Positions 1 through 11,395 of a stretch of 64,000 nt of DNA are shown here, piece by piece. Both the position numbers and the translations under genes were made by a program. This DNA is from Typhlomys cinereus (taxonomy: Eukaryota; Chordata; Mammalia; Rodentia; Platacanthomyidae), in the NCBI GenBank assembly GCA_023101885.1, contig JALPQD010000017.1, positions 296,220 to 360,219 of the forward strand. Direction: 5' to 3'. Numbering within the stretch: the first letter of the stretch is position 1; each line of letters begins with the position of its first letter. The notes beneath the pieces are model-generated. The model saw only the letters and a program-made list of their open reading frames with translations, made no database searches and was not told where the DNA came from.

Positions 1-20
1 AGTCCCGTATTTGATTTGGC

Positions 21-92
21 ATCTTAATTGAGCACTTGCTATGTGTCTCTTGGGTTAAGTACTAGAGAAACAAAGTCTACCCTCATAGAACT
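21..92 (-). repeat. L2 LINE 3'-end fossil
   Basis: The plus strand reads like the reverse complement of the L2 3' terminus: 'attgagcacttgctatgtg', then a run ending in 'accctcatagaactc'. The L2 consensus antisense has 'attgagcacctactatgtg' at the same place. This ancient LINE end is non-coding here and highly diverged. A MIR-type core is the alternative. Confidence 0.55.
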
Positions 93-1224
93 CTCGGAAA
101 TAGCAAAAATAGATGAATGGTGTATGGCTCCAACGCAGATTAGAGGGTGTTTGAGGACCTTGTTTATAATACAGTATTTCTAGTCAGTGTGAGAGCAAAT
201 AAGTTACTGTTAAAATATCACCAGTATTTTGACTTCCCCTGAAAGAGCTTCAAAAGCGACTCTCTTGCCTTAGCCTCACACCAAGTTTATATACTTGCAA
301 ACCAAAAGTAAATAAATAAAAATTTAAAAGCCGAGAGAAATGTGGGAGAATATGTTCATTTTCTAAAGGTGGCCAATGCTTTGCAAATAAGACCCCAATC
401 TAAGAATATATGAAGAGAAATACTGGCAGATTTTTGACATTAATTAAAAGTTTCAGCTACCTTATAAAGTGATAAATTAGTAGAAATATTTATAATATAC
501 TAGAACAAAATATTAAATACTCGATCAACAGGAATATTCAAACATTGAAGTAAAATTAGAAATGATAGAAATATAATTTTTATAAACAATTAATAATAAA
601 GAAGACTCATTCCAACAAATTTCCCACTTTCAAATTGGAAAGAACAAAGATAAAATAAGCGTTGTGGTGATGTGTGTGAGTGTGTGTACTTCACAGTAGC
701 AGGAATGGATATGTGAGGAATGGATAGTTAGGACAAACCCTGAGTAAACTTGCAGGAGATCGTCTGATGTCAGTCTTCCAGCCTCTAGAAGTGTGGGAGA
801 ACAAGCCATCTAGTTTGTGCTAACTCGTTACACTGGCTCACCAGATACACCCACTAAAGGAGAATGATTCTATATATTTTTATATGTCCACATATGGAAA
901 CTCAATAATTATATAAAAAAGCATGTCTGCATATTTGTATAGAAAATGCCCCCAGGTATAACTTTCAGTTGTACTTGGAGCATAGCCTCGTTTATGTAAG
1001 AAGGACCTGTGTATGCACATGTCTGGGTGTTGTTCTTAAATTATAATGGTTGGTTATAAGAAAGAACATCTTGCAGAGAGAAGAAAAGAGAATATCCTCA
1101 ACATTGTATGGTTTGTGTGTTCTGCAGCGTGAATATAGTTATATATTATCTCATCACTTTTAGAGAAAAATTGTGATAGGAATTTTCCCAAAACTTCATT
1201 TTGATAGATTCCAAATATTCCAGA
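93..1224. other. Unrecognised AT-rich sequence
   Basis: No gene, SINE or LINE is recognised. The stretch is AT-rich, with short A/T runs and a short TG run near 665-690. No open frame has exon-like borders. Confidence 0.5.
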
Positions 1225-1380
1225 TTTTCAAATACCTACTCAGTGTTGTCTTCTTCATCAACTGAGAGTTCCTTGAGATAAGAGGCATGCCTGTCTTGCT
1301 CATTTTCTCCTTCGGTACCCCGCATGATTCTGTCACCTATTAAACTCTTCCCAGAGAGAGGAAATGTGAATGAATGACGG
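1225..1380 (+). repeat. L2 LINE 3'-end fossil
   Basis: The order of motifs follows the L2 tail: 'gagagttccttgagataaga', 'gcctgtcttgctcatttt', 'ggtacccc', then a terminal 'gtgaatgaatga'. In L2 these correspond to 'agctccttgagggcagg', 'tgtcttgttcac', 'gtatcccc' and the tandem 'gaatgaatga' end. It is diverged and non-functional. Confidence 0.6.
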
Positions 1381-1520
1381 GCCGTAGCATCCGTCAGCCA
1401 CAGCCAAAGGTGAGCACAGCCAGGCGCTGACAGTGAAGGAAGCTGGCGCCTTCGGAGATGACAGCGCAGCCCCTCTGTCTCTCCAATCCTCCATCACCAA
1501 AAATAAGACAGAAGCTCACC

Positions 1521-1673
1521 TTAGCCAGAACAGTCCCACATGCTTCACCTCCGCTTCCGTCAGATAGCTACTCTCTGTCACAAGCCAGAAGTAGTCTGAG
1601 GGGGTCCAACCCATCTCAGTGCAGAGATTAAGAGCCTCTTGCCACATGAGAAGTATGGTGGATGTATGAGCGC
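1521..1673 (-). other. Exon-like open block, possibly an MLT1-like LTR fossil
   Basis: Read on the minus strand, this 153-base block is open in one frame. Upstream is an acceptor-like run ending 'gtgtctgcag', and at its 3' side is a strong donor-like AAG|GTGAGC. The predicted peptide has mixed composition (it contains CTEMGWTPSDYFWLVTESSY) and stops at the TGA inside the donor. However, the segment with 'gacggaagcggaggtg' followed by 'gagcttctgtctt' also resembles the central part of MLT1 LTRs, which would explain the CpG content. I favour the fossil LTR slightly. No known protein is recognised. Confidence 0.3.
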
Positions 1674-2212
1674 CTGCAGACACAGGGTACAGCCAGCATA
1701 CTGGGGATAGAAACGTGGTTACTTTCCCCTGGAAGTTTCCAGGCAGATGGTCAATGTCTTTGCCATCATCATCTTTAAGGAAAAGGGCTCATCTGAGGGG
1801 GCAACGTAGGGACTTGAACCTGTAGACCATGGAGTGGTGAGGGTTCCCTGCTCCCTGGGGCTGGTGTGGACTGTGCTGTGAGGGATTAGCACGCAAGAGC
1901 TTGAAGGCATAATGGGTTTAAGAAAAATTAGCCTGGAAAAACTATCTTAGCTCTCAAATGCTTCGTGATATTTATAGACGTTGTCGGTTAAGTTTCACTT
2001 CGCTGACTTTGTCCTTTACATTGACAAGCTTGATAAGATGGTCTCGTTTTTAATAATCATTTGTGTTTAGGTATTTCTCTGGCAGTTTTGTATTACAATT
2101 TAAAAATAGCCCAGCCTATGCCTATACTCATGTTGGCTGTGGTATTTTGAACTTGATTTCTGAGGCTGCTGACAGCTTTTGAAAGATTTAACAACTGGCA
2201 GCAAGAAAAACT
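1674..2212. other. Unrecognised sequence
   Basis: No repeat or exon is assigned. A 63-codon minus-strand frame at 1719-1910 has no supporting splice or start context. Confidence 0.45.
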
Positions 2213-2224
2213 CCCAAAGAATCT

Positions 2225-2259
<35 letters not shown>

Positions 2260-2351
2260 CGGTGCTGGGGACCGAACCCAGGGCCTCGCGCTTGCTAGGC
2301 AAGCGCTCTACCACTGAGCTAAATCCCCAACCCCCCAAAGAATCTGTTCTT
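2213..2351 (-). mobile_element. ID (BC1-derived) SINE with target-site duplication
   Basis: The element is in minus orientation. The T run at 2229-2259 is its A tail, and the body at about 2260-2333 reads, on the minus strand, as the roughly 75-nt ID consensus beginning 'ggggttggggatttagctca'. The Pol III A box (TAGCTCAGTGGTAGAG) and B box (GGTTCGGTCC) are intact. A perfect 17-18 bp duplication (cccaaagaatctgttctt) flanks it at 2213-2230 and 2334-2351. ID elements derive from BC1 RNA, itself tRNA-Ala-derived, and are moved by L1 machinery. They amplified strongly in rat, so this copy is young and is the best species marker in the window. Confidence 0.95.
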
Positions 2352-3336
2352 ATAGAATCTTTTTCTCCTGGAAAAAAAAATCGGGGAGCTCATTTAACAG
2401 ATAATATATTGTGATAAAAATATGGTTATGCAATAATGGTTCATGAGGAAGATAAATCATAACCTTTTGAATTAAATGTAAAAGGCAATGTCGTGAAATG
2501 AAGACATTCTTTTTTTCTATGATTGACTTGAAAGTTTTTTTTTTTTATTATTATTCCAAATAGTCCTTTTGATTTGCACAGGAGATAACAGTTGTTCGTG
2601 ACATTTTTATTTCTGCATAAACAGATTTCCATGTTGGTGAAGGCTAATACAGTAGGAATTCGTTTTTACTTTTGGATACATTGGATACCAGTGGAGCACT
2701 TTGGGATGGAACTGCTAATTTATCCTTTCTGACTTTACGATCTTGTCAGAGCTGCATGTCTCCCTCAGTTTTTCTAATCTAAAATAATCCCAGTGAAATC
2801 CTTTGATTGTCTGTTTGGACCTGCTCCATTCCTAAAGCGGGGATGTAATGGGCTTTATGGCACTTACTTGGGAGTAATTTATCCAGCAGAGTGACTATAG
2901 ATACTTGTTTTAATAAGAATATGCTTTATGGTAAGTGGGGACTGCTATTTAATTAGCCAAAGGGAAAGTAGTTCATGATACAATCTGTTCCAATCATCTT
3001 GGACATTAAACAAAAAGTCAAGCTAAGTTATTTATGTCCATGTACTTTATTTGTAGTTGCTTTGAGTAAGGCTCTTCTCTGAAACTTTATAGCATCTTCT
3101 CAGTGAGCTGCAGTGTGGGAGGAGGAAGAGGAGAAGGAAAGGTCATGAGGGCCTCCTATAAAGTTTTTACAAATGAAACAGAAGACTTGCTTCTTGCTAT
3201 CAAGGTTGTGCATACAGACACGCCAAGGGCAAAGCAGGCAGAGAACCATGACGTATCCTTTGTGGCTTCATAGTCTGTAAATTCAGTACAGAAATGGTGG
3301 GAGAACATTGGCAGGGATGTTAGTAAGATACTATAG
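2352..3336. other. Unrecognised sequence
   Basis: No gene or repeat is recognised apart from a short T/TTA run near 2537-2552. Confidence 0.5.
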
Positions 3337-3369
<33 letters not shown>

Positions 3370-3670
3370 TTTGTGGAAGTGTGTGAGATGCTATATGTGT
3401 GCATGTGTGAGTGCATGAGTATATAAATGTGTGCATATGTGTGTATAAGAGTGTGTGCATGGGCATGTGTGAGAGAGTCTGTGCTTGTATGTGTGTGTAA
3501 GAATGTGTGAGAGAGAAGAGTGTGTGTACACATGTGCAAATGTGTGTGCTTGTTCACATGTGTGTATGTGCAAGTGTGCTTGTATGTGTGTGTGAGTGTG
3601 TATAAGAGAAAATGCTTTTGGGTATGTTTGTGCAAATATGAGCACACATGTGCATGAACGTGTGCATTTG
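3337..3670. repeat. GA microsatellite followed by imperfect TG-rich tract
   Basis: An interrupted (GA)n run at about 3337-3370 is followed by about 300 bases of imperfect TG-rich sequence mixing tgtgtg, tgtgca and tgtgag units. The apparent 163- and 104-codon minus-strand frames here translate to low-complexity His/Thr runs and are not genes. Confidence 0.85.
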
Positions 3671-5459
3671 TGGGAGTATTTTCTCTGGGTTTTCATTGTC
3701 TCCATTAGAATATTTTATTTATTAATTTAAATCATTTATAATTACCATGTGATCTTATTGCTATACCTGCTCCCCATGGGAGCTGCTTCCTGACAAGTTT
3801 CCCTTCTCTCCTGTGTCCCTTTTTGTATGTGCCCCGCCAAATGTATTTGGGGACATCTCTTCTTACATGTACCTGGGAACTGGCTGTGACATGGCCAGTA
3901 TTTCAGTGGGGGCCGCACTTCATTAAGATATTTCTGAAGATTCCCAATCATGACGTCCTTGCTATATAACATAAAATAACTTTAGGAATTTCGATCAAGA
4001 ACCAATTGTCTTGAGTTCTGAGAATGAAAGTCAGCATGTGGAGATATTTTATGGAATGTTTTCTCCATAATTCAAACTCCACTGGTGACATGGTGGGGGC
4101 AAGTGGTCCTTTCTAATTGATCAGCATTTGGGACAAGTAAACAGTGTGTTTCTCAGTGAATAAATTTAAAAAAAAACAATCAAAAGATCAGATTATACTC
4201 CTAGTAGATCACCTCCCAGGTTCTGACTTTGTTAGTTAGTATTACATCTCTATTCTCTCTGGTTTAAACTTTTCGGCGCCAACAGTCCTCGGGAAACATG
4301 GTTTAAGTTGCACTCATGCACTTTGCTGTGCATGTGTGTGTCCTTGGTAAAATGGGTGTCTAGTATACATCAGTATCTGCTTATAAAACTCCTGAACCAT
4401 AAGGTTTGGGTTAGTGTCATATTGATTCAGCTTTGCACCCAGCCTTCAGCAGGGTGAAAGGTCCTCAAGTGGAGTCTGAGCCAACGGATCTGCGCCCACT
4501 CTTCCCAGTCCTGCTTTAGCGCTAGAATATGTGTCTGACTCTTCACAAACTCAAACCTTATGAACTCAAAGTAGAAATGAAGGCTTTGAGTCAGGCAGTG
4601 CATCTCTGCTATCCGAACAATGGCAAAACCATCTGCTCCTAATGGAGCTCAGGAACACGGGGGCTGAGCTAGAGTCAGAAAGAGGTCTCTGAGCACTATC
4701 GGGGAGTCACTGTTAAAGTGCGTACCCCGCCCGGTATGGAATTCTCATCTTGCCCTCACTTTGCCCTCAGTATGAACATACTCCCTCTCCCCTTCTGTTC
4801 AGCTGGGGAGATCTTTAAGGCTGCCACTTTTAAGCAGATGCTCCAACGATCTTTGCATATTAAGTCAGATCCTAAGCAGTGTGCCAAGGTGATGTCACTC
4901 CATCCTGGGCACCAGAAACAGCACGGGGGGCTCATGGAGTGAGAGCCAGGCTGAGTCCATGTTTCCTGCTTTCAACACAGAAAGACAGAAATGCCAAACA
5001 CCAAACTCTCCTTCTGCTCTAGGGGTCTCGTGCATCCCGCAATGATGGGAAGCTTTTCTGCCTTGAGATGGTACAGAGCCAGCTAGCCATGCCCCTACCT
5101 CTGCCCCTCCTGAAGACCTGTAACATCTGGTACTCATAATCCACCTGACAGATGGGAAGCCCAAGCAGCCCTAGGTTACACAAATGCAAGATAGCTTGGG
5201 ACTCAGAGAACATCATATACATAGCAACAATCAGTCTAACAGGGCTCATCATCTTTTGTGTTGCGGGGGAGGAAGAGGAGTCAAAGGTTAGGAATTTTGG
5301 GGCCCTGTTGCTAGAGTTTTCTTAGCATGGCATCACAAAATTGTGAAAATGTCAATTGTTGGCTAATGAAAGCCAACAGAAATTCTCAAATGTAAATCAC
5401 CAGCGAGAGTCATGTTATTTTGGGGGGGACAAAGAAGAATCACGAGGGATCCATTCTTC
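3671..5459. other. Unrecognised sequence
   Basis: No repeat family or gene is recognised. Scattered 60-90 codon frames on both strands have no splice-site or composition support. Confidence 0.45.
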
Positions 5460-5640
5460 TCTCAACCCCTTTTGCATCTTGCAGATGTTAATGTGAGCTC
5501 GGAGCAGGGATAAAAGCGTGAGCTCATTGTCTGTCAACTGCTGTCTCACCAAAGGCACATGGTGTCCAAAGCTCTTGGCCACATCATCGGAACCTTGGAC
5601 ACACAATCAAGAACTCAATGCAGATGTCTGATTCATCGAG
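5460..5640 (-). repeat. Possible MIR SINE
   Basis: The minus strand carries 'gaatcagacatctgcattga', then 'gagctcac...catctgcaag', in the order expected for MIR (agtcagactgcctgggttc ... gagcctcag...catctgtaaa). The match is loose. A 63-codon open frame here looks protein-like but lacks convincing splice borders, so a MIR fossil is the simpler reading. Confidence 0.35.
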
Positions 5641-5830
5641 TAACACTTACAGAGCGAGTCTGAGAGGCACCACGTACTGGTAAGTGGGATGAATCAGGCT
5701 CGCTGTCCCCGTTCTCCAGAGCAGTTGGGACGAATGAAGCACAGTCATCTCTGTCTCATGACGTGCCAGCTACTCAACCCATCTGCATAGACTGAAACTT
5801 AGGAAGCAGAAGGTATGTTAAGAATGTATT

Positions 5831-6034
5831 GGGGGCGAGGACTCGGCTCATTGGGCAAAAACATTTGTCACCCAAGGTTGAACTCGATACCCACATAAAG
5901 ATGAATGGAGAGAACTGACCCAGAAGGTTGTCCTCTGCCCTCCACATGTGTGCTGTGGAAGATGGACATCTGCCCTTACACACATCGCACACACAGAAGC
6001 ACACAGAACAAATGAAAACTAAAAATTCAAAATA
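5831..6034 (+). mobile_element. B3A-like B2-superfamily SINE
   Basis: The tRNA-like head is 'gggggcgaggactcggctca'. It is followed by a degenerate B-box region, the B3A middle module (gagagaactgacccagaagg, ttgtcctctgccctccacat), a CA-type stretch and an A-rich tail. It is moderately diverged. The B2 superfamily is Pol III-transcribed, tRNA-derived and mobilised by L1. Confidence 0.75.
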
Positions 6035-6184
6035 AGAATGAGCTAGATTACTCTCTGGCCATCAGTCTTGTGTGCTGGGGGTCTGATGCCCACATGCTCT
6101 GAGAAGGTAAAGTAGGTATCCATCTACATCAGGATCAGTAGTTACAGTACAGTGTGGGTTAAAACCAACATCCAATGGAGGTCT

Positions 6185-6305
6185 CAGGTTCACGGTGGAC
6201 AGGAAGGACTCTGTCTTACTGCTTCCACTATCCACAGCTTCTATCAGCTCAGTGCTCAGCAGCTGCTTAATAGTGAATGATGAATGAATGATGAACAAAT
6301 GAACA
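6185..6305 (+). repeat. L2 LINE 3'-end fossil
   Basis: The run 'gctcagcagctgcttaatag' is followed by tandem gaatgatgaatgaatga. This matches the L2 terminus (gcacatagtaggtgctcaataaat ... gaatgaatga). It lies inside a 100-codon minus-strand frame that is therefore not a gene. Confidence 0.45.
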
Positions 6306-7768
6306 GGATAGTCAGTCCAGAGCCTATGTATATATAGTCCTAGATTTTCTTTCCCCTCCACCAAGATCAGTCCGCACCACAGCTGGCAATCTTTCCTATA
6401 AGCAATCCTACAAAAAGGATATTAAAATCACTCTCAAAATGGACTTTCACTTTACCTTGTGGCATGAAGGTAATAGTCTCACACGCTACTATGTGCCTTA
6501 ATTATTAAAATTCTGTGTCCGTTGAAAACACCCTCTTCTTCTTGCTTATGGACACTTGTAGATTTCCTAATGTTTTAAAGGAAAATAAGTGGGTATAAAT
6601 AGTGGGAACTAAAAATATGAATGATCCTGAGTTTTTATTACTCATAATCATAACTTGAATGTTAAGCTGTAGGTACTATGTACATATATGCATGCGTGCA
6701 TGTACATAAGCTAAATTCTATTCTAATTGACTTTCTGTTTCTCATTCTGAGGACGCCATAGGAATAAGCCATTCAGTGGTTTGAGACACTCTTAGAAGCT
6801 TTTCTGAAACCTCTACTCATTGTACTTTCACGCCCCCCAGTACTTCAGTTCCACATCAGCCATGGAAAAGTCGGCAAAATCGGCTCGATCACTTTCATGT
6901 TTTAGAGGAAAACTAAGGCTCAGACCCACCATCACTCAGACTGCATTAATGCCTGTAGAGTACTAGCTGCACATGACCCGCTGCTTCTGCAGGGCTCATC
7001 CTGGTTGACCTTAGGACCCACAGCCTGGTTGAGCAGGATTGTTCTAGACTCCAGTAACTGGAGCCTCAGCCAGACAAGCGACTTCAAAGAACATATTGCT
7101 TCCTTTTCTCATTGCCATTCTTTGCATAGGGCAAGAAATCCATGGGGCCAAGGAGCTAGGCACAGCCAGACTTTGAAAACTGTTTTGTTAACTGACTGGG
7201 GACATGGAGAAAATCATGCCAGCTATAAACTCAGTTCCACCATCTTCATTTCCTATATGCTAGCAGTTCTCACTTTTTCAACGAGGTTGAATTTTGGCTA
7301 ACCAAACTGTAGATCATGTCTGTGAATGGAAGGGCAAATTTTTTCTATATTTAGTTCAATGAGAATAAACCTGTTCATCGTGAAAGCATGTATTTAGGGT
7401 GATTCATCACGCCACCTTAACCAATAAATTATTTTCATATGTTTTAAAGAGGGAAAATATTTTGATATGTGCAGCTTTTGAATGAATTTGCTCACTCATT
7501 TGGGCCCCTATGAAAGTACTTTAATTTAAGGCCCCCTGCCAGGCATGTTTTATGATGACTCATTAGATCGAGAGTTCATTAGCATCCAATGAGCAAGACG
7601 CAGAACAATCCCTCACTGGGCATTGTTTGGAAATCATTTCCGCAATTCCACGGAAAATATTTTTGAGTAAAATCTCCGCCTCTTGAAGATGCAAGCATCC
7701 TATGGATCTCGCAAACCCAAATTGCATGTGACTCTCTGAGTGTAGGTGTATGTAAGCGCAGCTGTGTG

Positions 7769-7770
<2 letters not shown>
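6306..7770. other. Unrecognised sequence with weak MIR-like patch
   Basis: A patch at about 6895-6965 (gaggaaaactaaggctcaga) weakly recalls an antisense MIR. The rest is unassigned. The part at about 7320-7560 is AT-rich with several TAAT-type motifs, which is not diagnostic. Confidence 0.35.

Positions 7771-7801
<31 letters not shown>
7771..7801. repeat. (GT)n microsatellite
   Basis: About 15 perfect GT units, followed by 'gcacgcac'. Short frames on both strands read through it as Val/Cys or His/Thr runs and are artefacts. Confidence 0.95.
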
Positions 7802-7802
<1 letters not shown>

Positions 7803-8477
7803 ACGCACAAGTCGAGAGGCCAAAGATAAAAATGAACATTGAGTGCCCTTATGACTTTATTAGCTATTGTGCCCTGAACACAGAGAGACTGCATGTTTTG
7901 AAATTTACAGTTTCCTGGAGCACTTTCACACACAGTTTTGACGTAGTGCAGCATACTTGATCAACTGTCACCCAAGGCGATTCACAGGAAATGGAAGGTC
8001 TATTTCGAACCCTGAAAATGTAAGTTCTTCTCTTTTGGCCATGATGAAGAAAAATAAACCTTTTTCTCCTCGAGAAGATCCATGAAACGCCGAGCTCGAC
8101 ATGGCTAAGATTTCTGGACATCGTCAGAGCCACCGACCCCTTTGCCACGCGCCACCGCTTGCCAGGAAACGGCTTTTCTGAGAACTGTAATTTTATAATC
8201 ACAGACATCCCACCTGACACAGTCTCCAGGATCAACATGAATTTGAAGAGGCCAAAGCAAAGCAAAGAGGAAGGAGCCGTGTTCCCCAAATCCTCACTTT
8301 CTAGGTGAGCAGTTATACTTGACTTGAAGGCCGTTCCTGACTGGATTCCTCCTTCACCATCTCATGTTGAAACAGAGCTGAGACCTGCTTCCAAAGACCG
8401 ATGCTTTACATCTACGGAACGTGGAAAGTCATTTCCTGGCGTGTGTAGGCATTGATTCTGTCCTCTCTACTCTTTTA

Positions 8478-8480
<3 letters not shown>
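7802..8480. other. Unrecognised sequence
   Basis: No repeat is assigned. A 141-codon minus-strand frame at 7864-8289 has no recognisable domain and no exon-like borders. Confidence 0.4.
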
Positions 8481-8519
<39 letters not shown>

Positions 8520-8826
8520 CTGTGTGCATGGATGTGTCTGGATACACATACATACAGGTGTATGTGTGGAAAGGTTCAACACCATGACATCTTCCTCTAT
8601 TATTATTATTTTAGTTATTATTATTTTAGTTCTTGGGACAAGGTCTCTTTACCCAACCTGAGGCTCTCTGACCAATGAACCTCTCAGATCGGCCTGTCTC
8701 CTCTCCCGCCCCTGTTTCCATCCCCCACCCCAGTGCTGGGGTTTTATATACCAGTGCCAACTCCTGGCTTCCACTTGGGTGCTGTGGTTACAAGCTCAGG
8801 CCCTGCTGTTTGAGACTCAAGCTTGC
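8481..8826 (-). mobile_element. B3-like SINE with TG tail
   Basis: Read on the plus strand, the antisense element begins with (GT)17 at 8481-8514, its expanded CA tail. A TTA-rich run, 'ttgggacaaggtctctttac', 'ccagtgctggggttttatat' and a degraded tRNA-like head follow, ending near 'ctcaagcttgctgct'. This is the antisense B3/B4 order. It accounts for the 85-116 codon plus-strand frames here. Confidence 0.65.
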
Positions 8827-8831
8827 TGCTC

Positions 8832-8883
8832 GGTGCGCCATCTTCTCCGCCTACCTGTGGTGCGCCATCTTCTCCGCCTACCT
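8832..8883. repeat. 27-bp tandem duplication
   Basis: 25 identical bases, starting ggtgcgccatcttctccgcc, occur at 8832-8856 and 8859-8883 with period 27. The unit is a multiple of three, so one plus-strand frame contains a repeated CAIFSAYL peptide. It lies just beyond the SINE end. Confidence 0.95.
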
Positions 8884-9034
8884 TTTCCTGCTCTTTGTAA
8901 TGCCTGTGTGGTTTACACTCGGGGGAAGGGACAGCTTTCCCAGAAATGTCAATTCAGTTTCACTCAAGAGTTGTCAATTACTAAGCCCATTTTTGTCTCC
9001 ATTTCCCAACTTGCTACCTCTGTGACACAGCTGT

Positions 9035-9165
9035 GTGTGATAAATCTTATCTCTATTTTGCAGATGAAGAAATTAAGACCCAGAGGGGTTTCGATGACTT
9101 GACGAAGGACATGGTTAGGAAGTGAAGCTCCAAGTTATTCTAAGCTGAATTCCAAAGACCTTATT
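9035..9165 (-). repeat. MIR SINE
   Basis: The plus strand reads as antisense MIR: 'ttatctctattttgcagatg', 'aagaaattaagacccagagg', 'gacttgacgaaggacatggt'. Consensus antisense MIR has 'tattttacagatgaggaaact', 'gaggctcagagagg' and 'acttgcccaaggtcac'. It is ancient and non-functional. Confidence 0.75.
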
Positions 9166-9371
9166 GTTTCTGTTTCTCTGTACATATTACTCAGAACATT
9201 TTAATTTAGGCAAATGGTTTTTGGAAACAATACCATATCGGAAGTGTTCAATAGGTACTTAATACTGTTTGGGCATACTTTCTTATACCTCTTATCTCCA
9301 GTAGTAACTAAATTTTATTCCTTGATTTTCTTAAAATCTTTTGGTTAAAAAGTTCAACTTAAAATAGATAT

Positions 9372-9665
9372 TTACGAAATACCAGGTAGGTGTGGCAATC
9401 CGTCTGTAATTCTAGCCCTAAAAGGTAAAGCCTGGATATTCCCAGAGCAAGTGAGATAGCCAGACTAGCCTTAATGGTGTGTTCTGGGTTTAATTAGAGA
9501 CCCAGGCTCGCAACAGTAAGGTGGAAACACAATGAAGGATGATTCCCAATGCCACCCTTGGACTTCCACAAGTACGCATGCTCAAGTGCACTCTTGTAAA
9601 CATCCCCCCTCATGCATGTGGATTGGCCTATGTGCAAACGCACATAACCCACGTACAAGAAAAAG
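9372..9665 (+). mobile_element. 5'-truncated B2-superfamily SINE
   Basis: The copy lacks the tRNA-like head and starts in the 'ggtgtggcaatccgtctgta' module. It continues through 'agtaaggtggaaacacaatg' and 'gatgattcccaatgcc' to 'cttggacttccaca' and an AC/A-rich tail. The last module is shared with the elements at 41.1, 52.4, 58.6 and 59.5 kb. Confidence 0.6.
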
Positions 9666-11004
9666 AATGAAAAAGTATTTGCAAATATTCACATGATGTC
9701 TTTAAAGAATTCATTTTAAAGAAACATTTCCTTTGCAAATGCTCCTATAGCAGCCTGTGAGTGCAGATTCATACGGCGCTTTCTGATCATATGGGAGCAG
9801 GCAGCTGGAGAGATTGAAGCGAGTATTTATACCTTAATTCCCTGGGTTGAAGTGCTAACCCAGAAAGATCTCATATGAATATCACTTGGCTCCAGGGCGC
9901 AGCCGTACCAGGAATCCTCAGTTAATTTCACTGTTTGATAAAGAGTCAGGAATGTGTTATCCCAGGTCCTTCCACAGGGATTTGTCCTCCACTTCATACG
10001 CACAGTTGTGGCTTGATAGGTTCTTGGCACTGACTATGATCATGGTGCTTAAATATTCTTCCCTTCCCAGCGATTGCGCATGGGCATGTCCTCAGGGCGC
10101 CCACCTGTACCAAAGGAGAAGGCTGCTGGTTTATTTTCCCAAGAAATGTTTCTGAAAAAGCTGTTTTGCCATCCTGGAGTCACTGTGCAGATAACTGGAA
10201 TGAAACATGCTACTCACCCTGCTCTATTCTGTGCGCTTGGTGAGGGATTTCTTGACCGTGTCGATGGACGGCCCTGGCAGTCACAGCCCTAAGCACTTTG
10301 ATCCACTGTCCTAACTAGATGCCTCGTGTTTTCATGAAAGTTTCTTTGCATATACTCTGAATGTCAATACAATTTCATCAGGGAAACATAAATCCTTGGG
10401 TTTTTTTTCTCTTTAAAGACTTTATAGAAAATTGGAATTTTTCAGGGAAAAAGCAAGGCACAACATTATTTACTTCAATCTCATGTTGATCAATATTTTT
10501 CCTATGTGTAAAACTGAAATTTTCTTCTGCGTTTTTGCTACGATACATAGTTTTCCATGTTCTGGGGTCTATATCCAATTTCTTCTTGGAATCATGCCAA
10601 TGGACAGATAATATTTGCTTGGAAGACACCGCTTTCCTTATATCACTCATGAGCATTTGCTTATGATAAACTCAGCATGGGGAAAAATTGCTTTCTCCTT
10701 GCTCTTTCTAAGGAAAGAAGGTGAATTTTATTCTAGAATATCTAAGACATGCATGTGGGATCCAACCAATGGGTTCAGTCTGATGTTTGATAAGGTCATT
10801 GATCAAATGAAAGAAGGAAATGAGTGACGGAGCTGTTAAGTTATTAGAGAAACTGACTGAAGAAATTAACGAATGAAGTGCTGTGAGAAGTGTGGTGGAA
10901 TGTCATTAGCACATCACAGGCATCATGGCAACTGGGCTCCTGGCGAACAGCTATTCTGTTTTACAATGATGCTCGTGCCAATTCTAAAACAGAGGCGTAT
11001 GTAC
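9666..11004. other. Unrecognised sequence
   Basis: No repeat or gene is assigned. Several 65-92 codon frames on both strands show no supporting features. Confidence 0.45.
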
Positions 11005-11121
11005 CGTGGGGTGCACACTACCATGCCAACATTTGGGATGTAGAGGCATGTGGATCAGGAGTTCATGCCAACATCAGCTACATATAGAGAACTCATGAAA
11101 CCCCCATCTCCTAATAAAATG

Positions 11122-11156
<35 letters not shown>
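11005..11156 (+). mobile_element. Old B1 SINE with (AAT)n tail
   Basis: The order 'accatgccaacatttgggat', 'gtagaggcatgtggatcagg', 'agttcatgccaacatcagct' and 'gaaacccccatctc' is that of 7SL-derived B1. The A tail has become (AAT)n at about 11119-11156. It is well diverged. Confidence 0.7.
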
Positions 11157-11157
<1 letters not shown>

Positions 11158-11159
11158 GC

Positions 11160-11356
11160 AGTGCCAGTGAGAAAACTTAGCAGGTAAATGTGCTTGCTAT
11201 GCATGTCTGTGATCCAAGTTCAATCGCCAGAGTCTACATAAAAATGGAAACACAGAACTGTCTCCCCAGAGTTCTCTCTGACTTCCACACTCTTGCAGTG
11301 GCCTGGGACCCCCCCCACCCCACCCTGTGTGCACACGCGCGCGCACACACACTCAC

Positions 11357-11395
<39 letters not shown>

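Noticed and set aside
2255..2335. tRNA gene considered because of intact A and B boxes
   Set aside because: The body is the ID/BC1-derived SINE consensus with an A tail and target-site duplication. It lacks a full cloverleaf with an acceptor stem.
3156..3705. 163- and 104-codon minus-strand frames
   Set aside because: They translate imperfect GA/TG repeats into His/Thr-rich low-complexity sequence.
5415..5606. 63-codon minus-strand frame with protein-like composition
   Set aside because: The acceptor- and donor-like sites are weak and the sequence follows a degraded MIR in order.
7563..7960. Overlapping frames rich in Val/Cys or His/Thr around a GT tract
   Set aside because: A stop-free dinucleotide repeat opens several frames on both strands at once. 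The same applies at 8421-8661, 16869-17216, 23029-23157, 29539-30033, 31047-31330 and 60468-60839.
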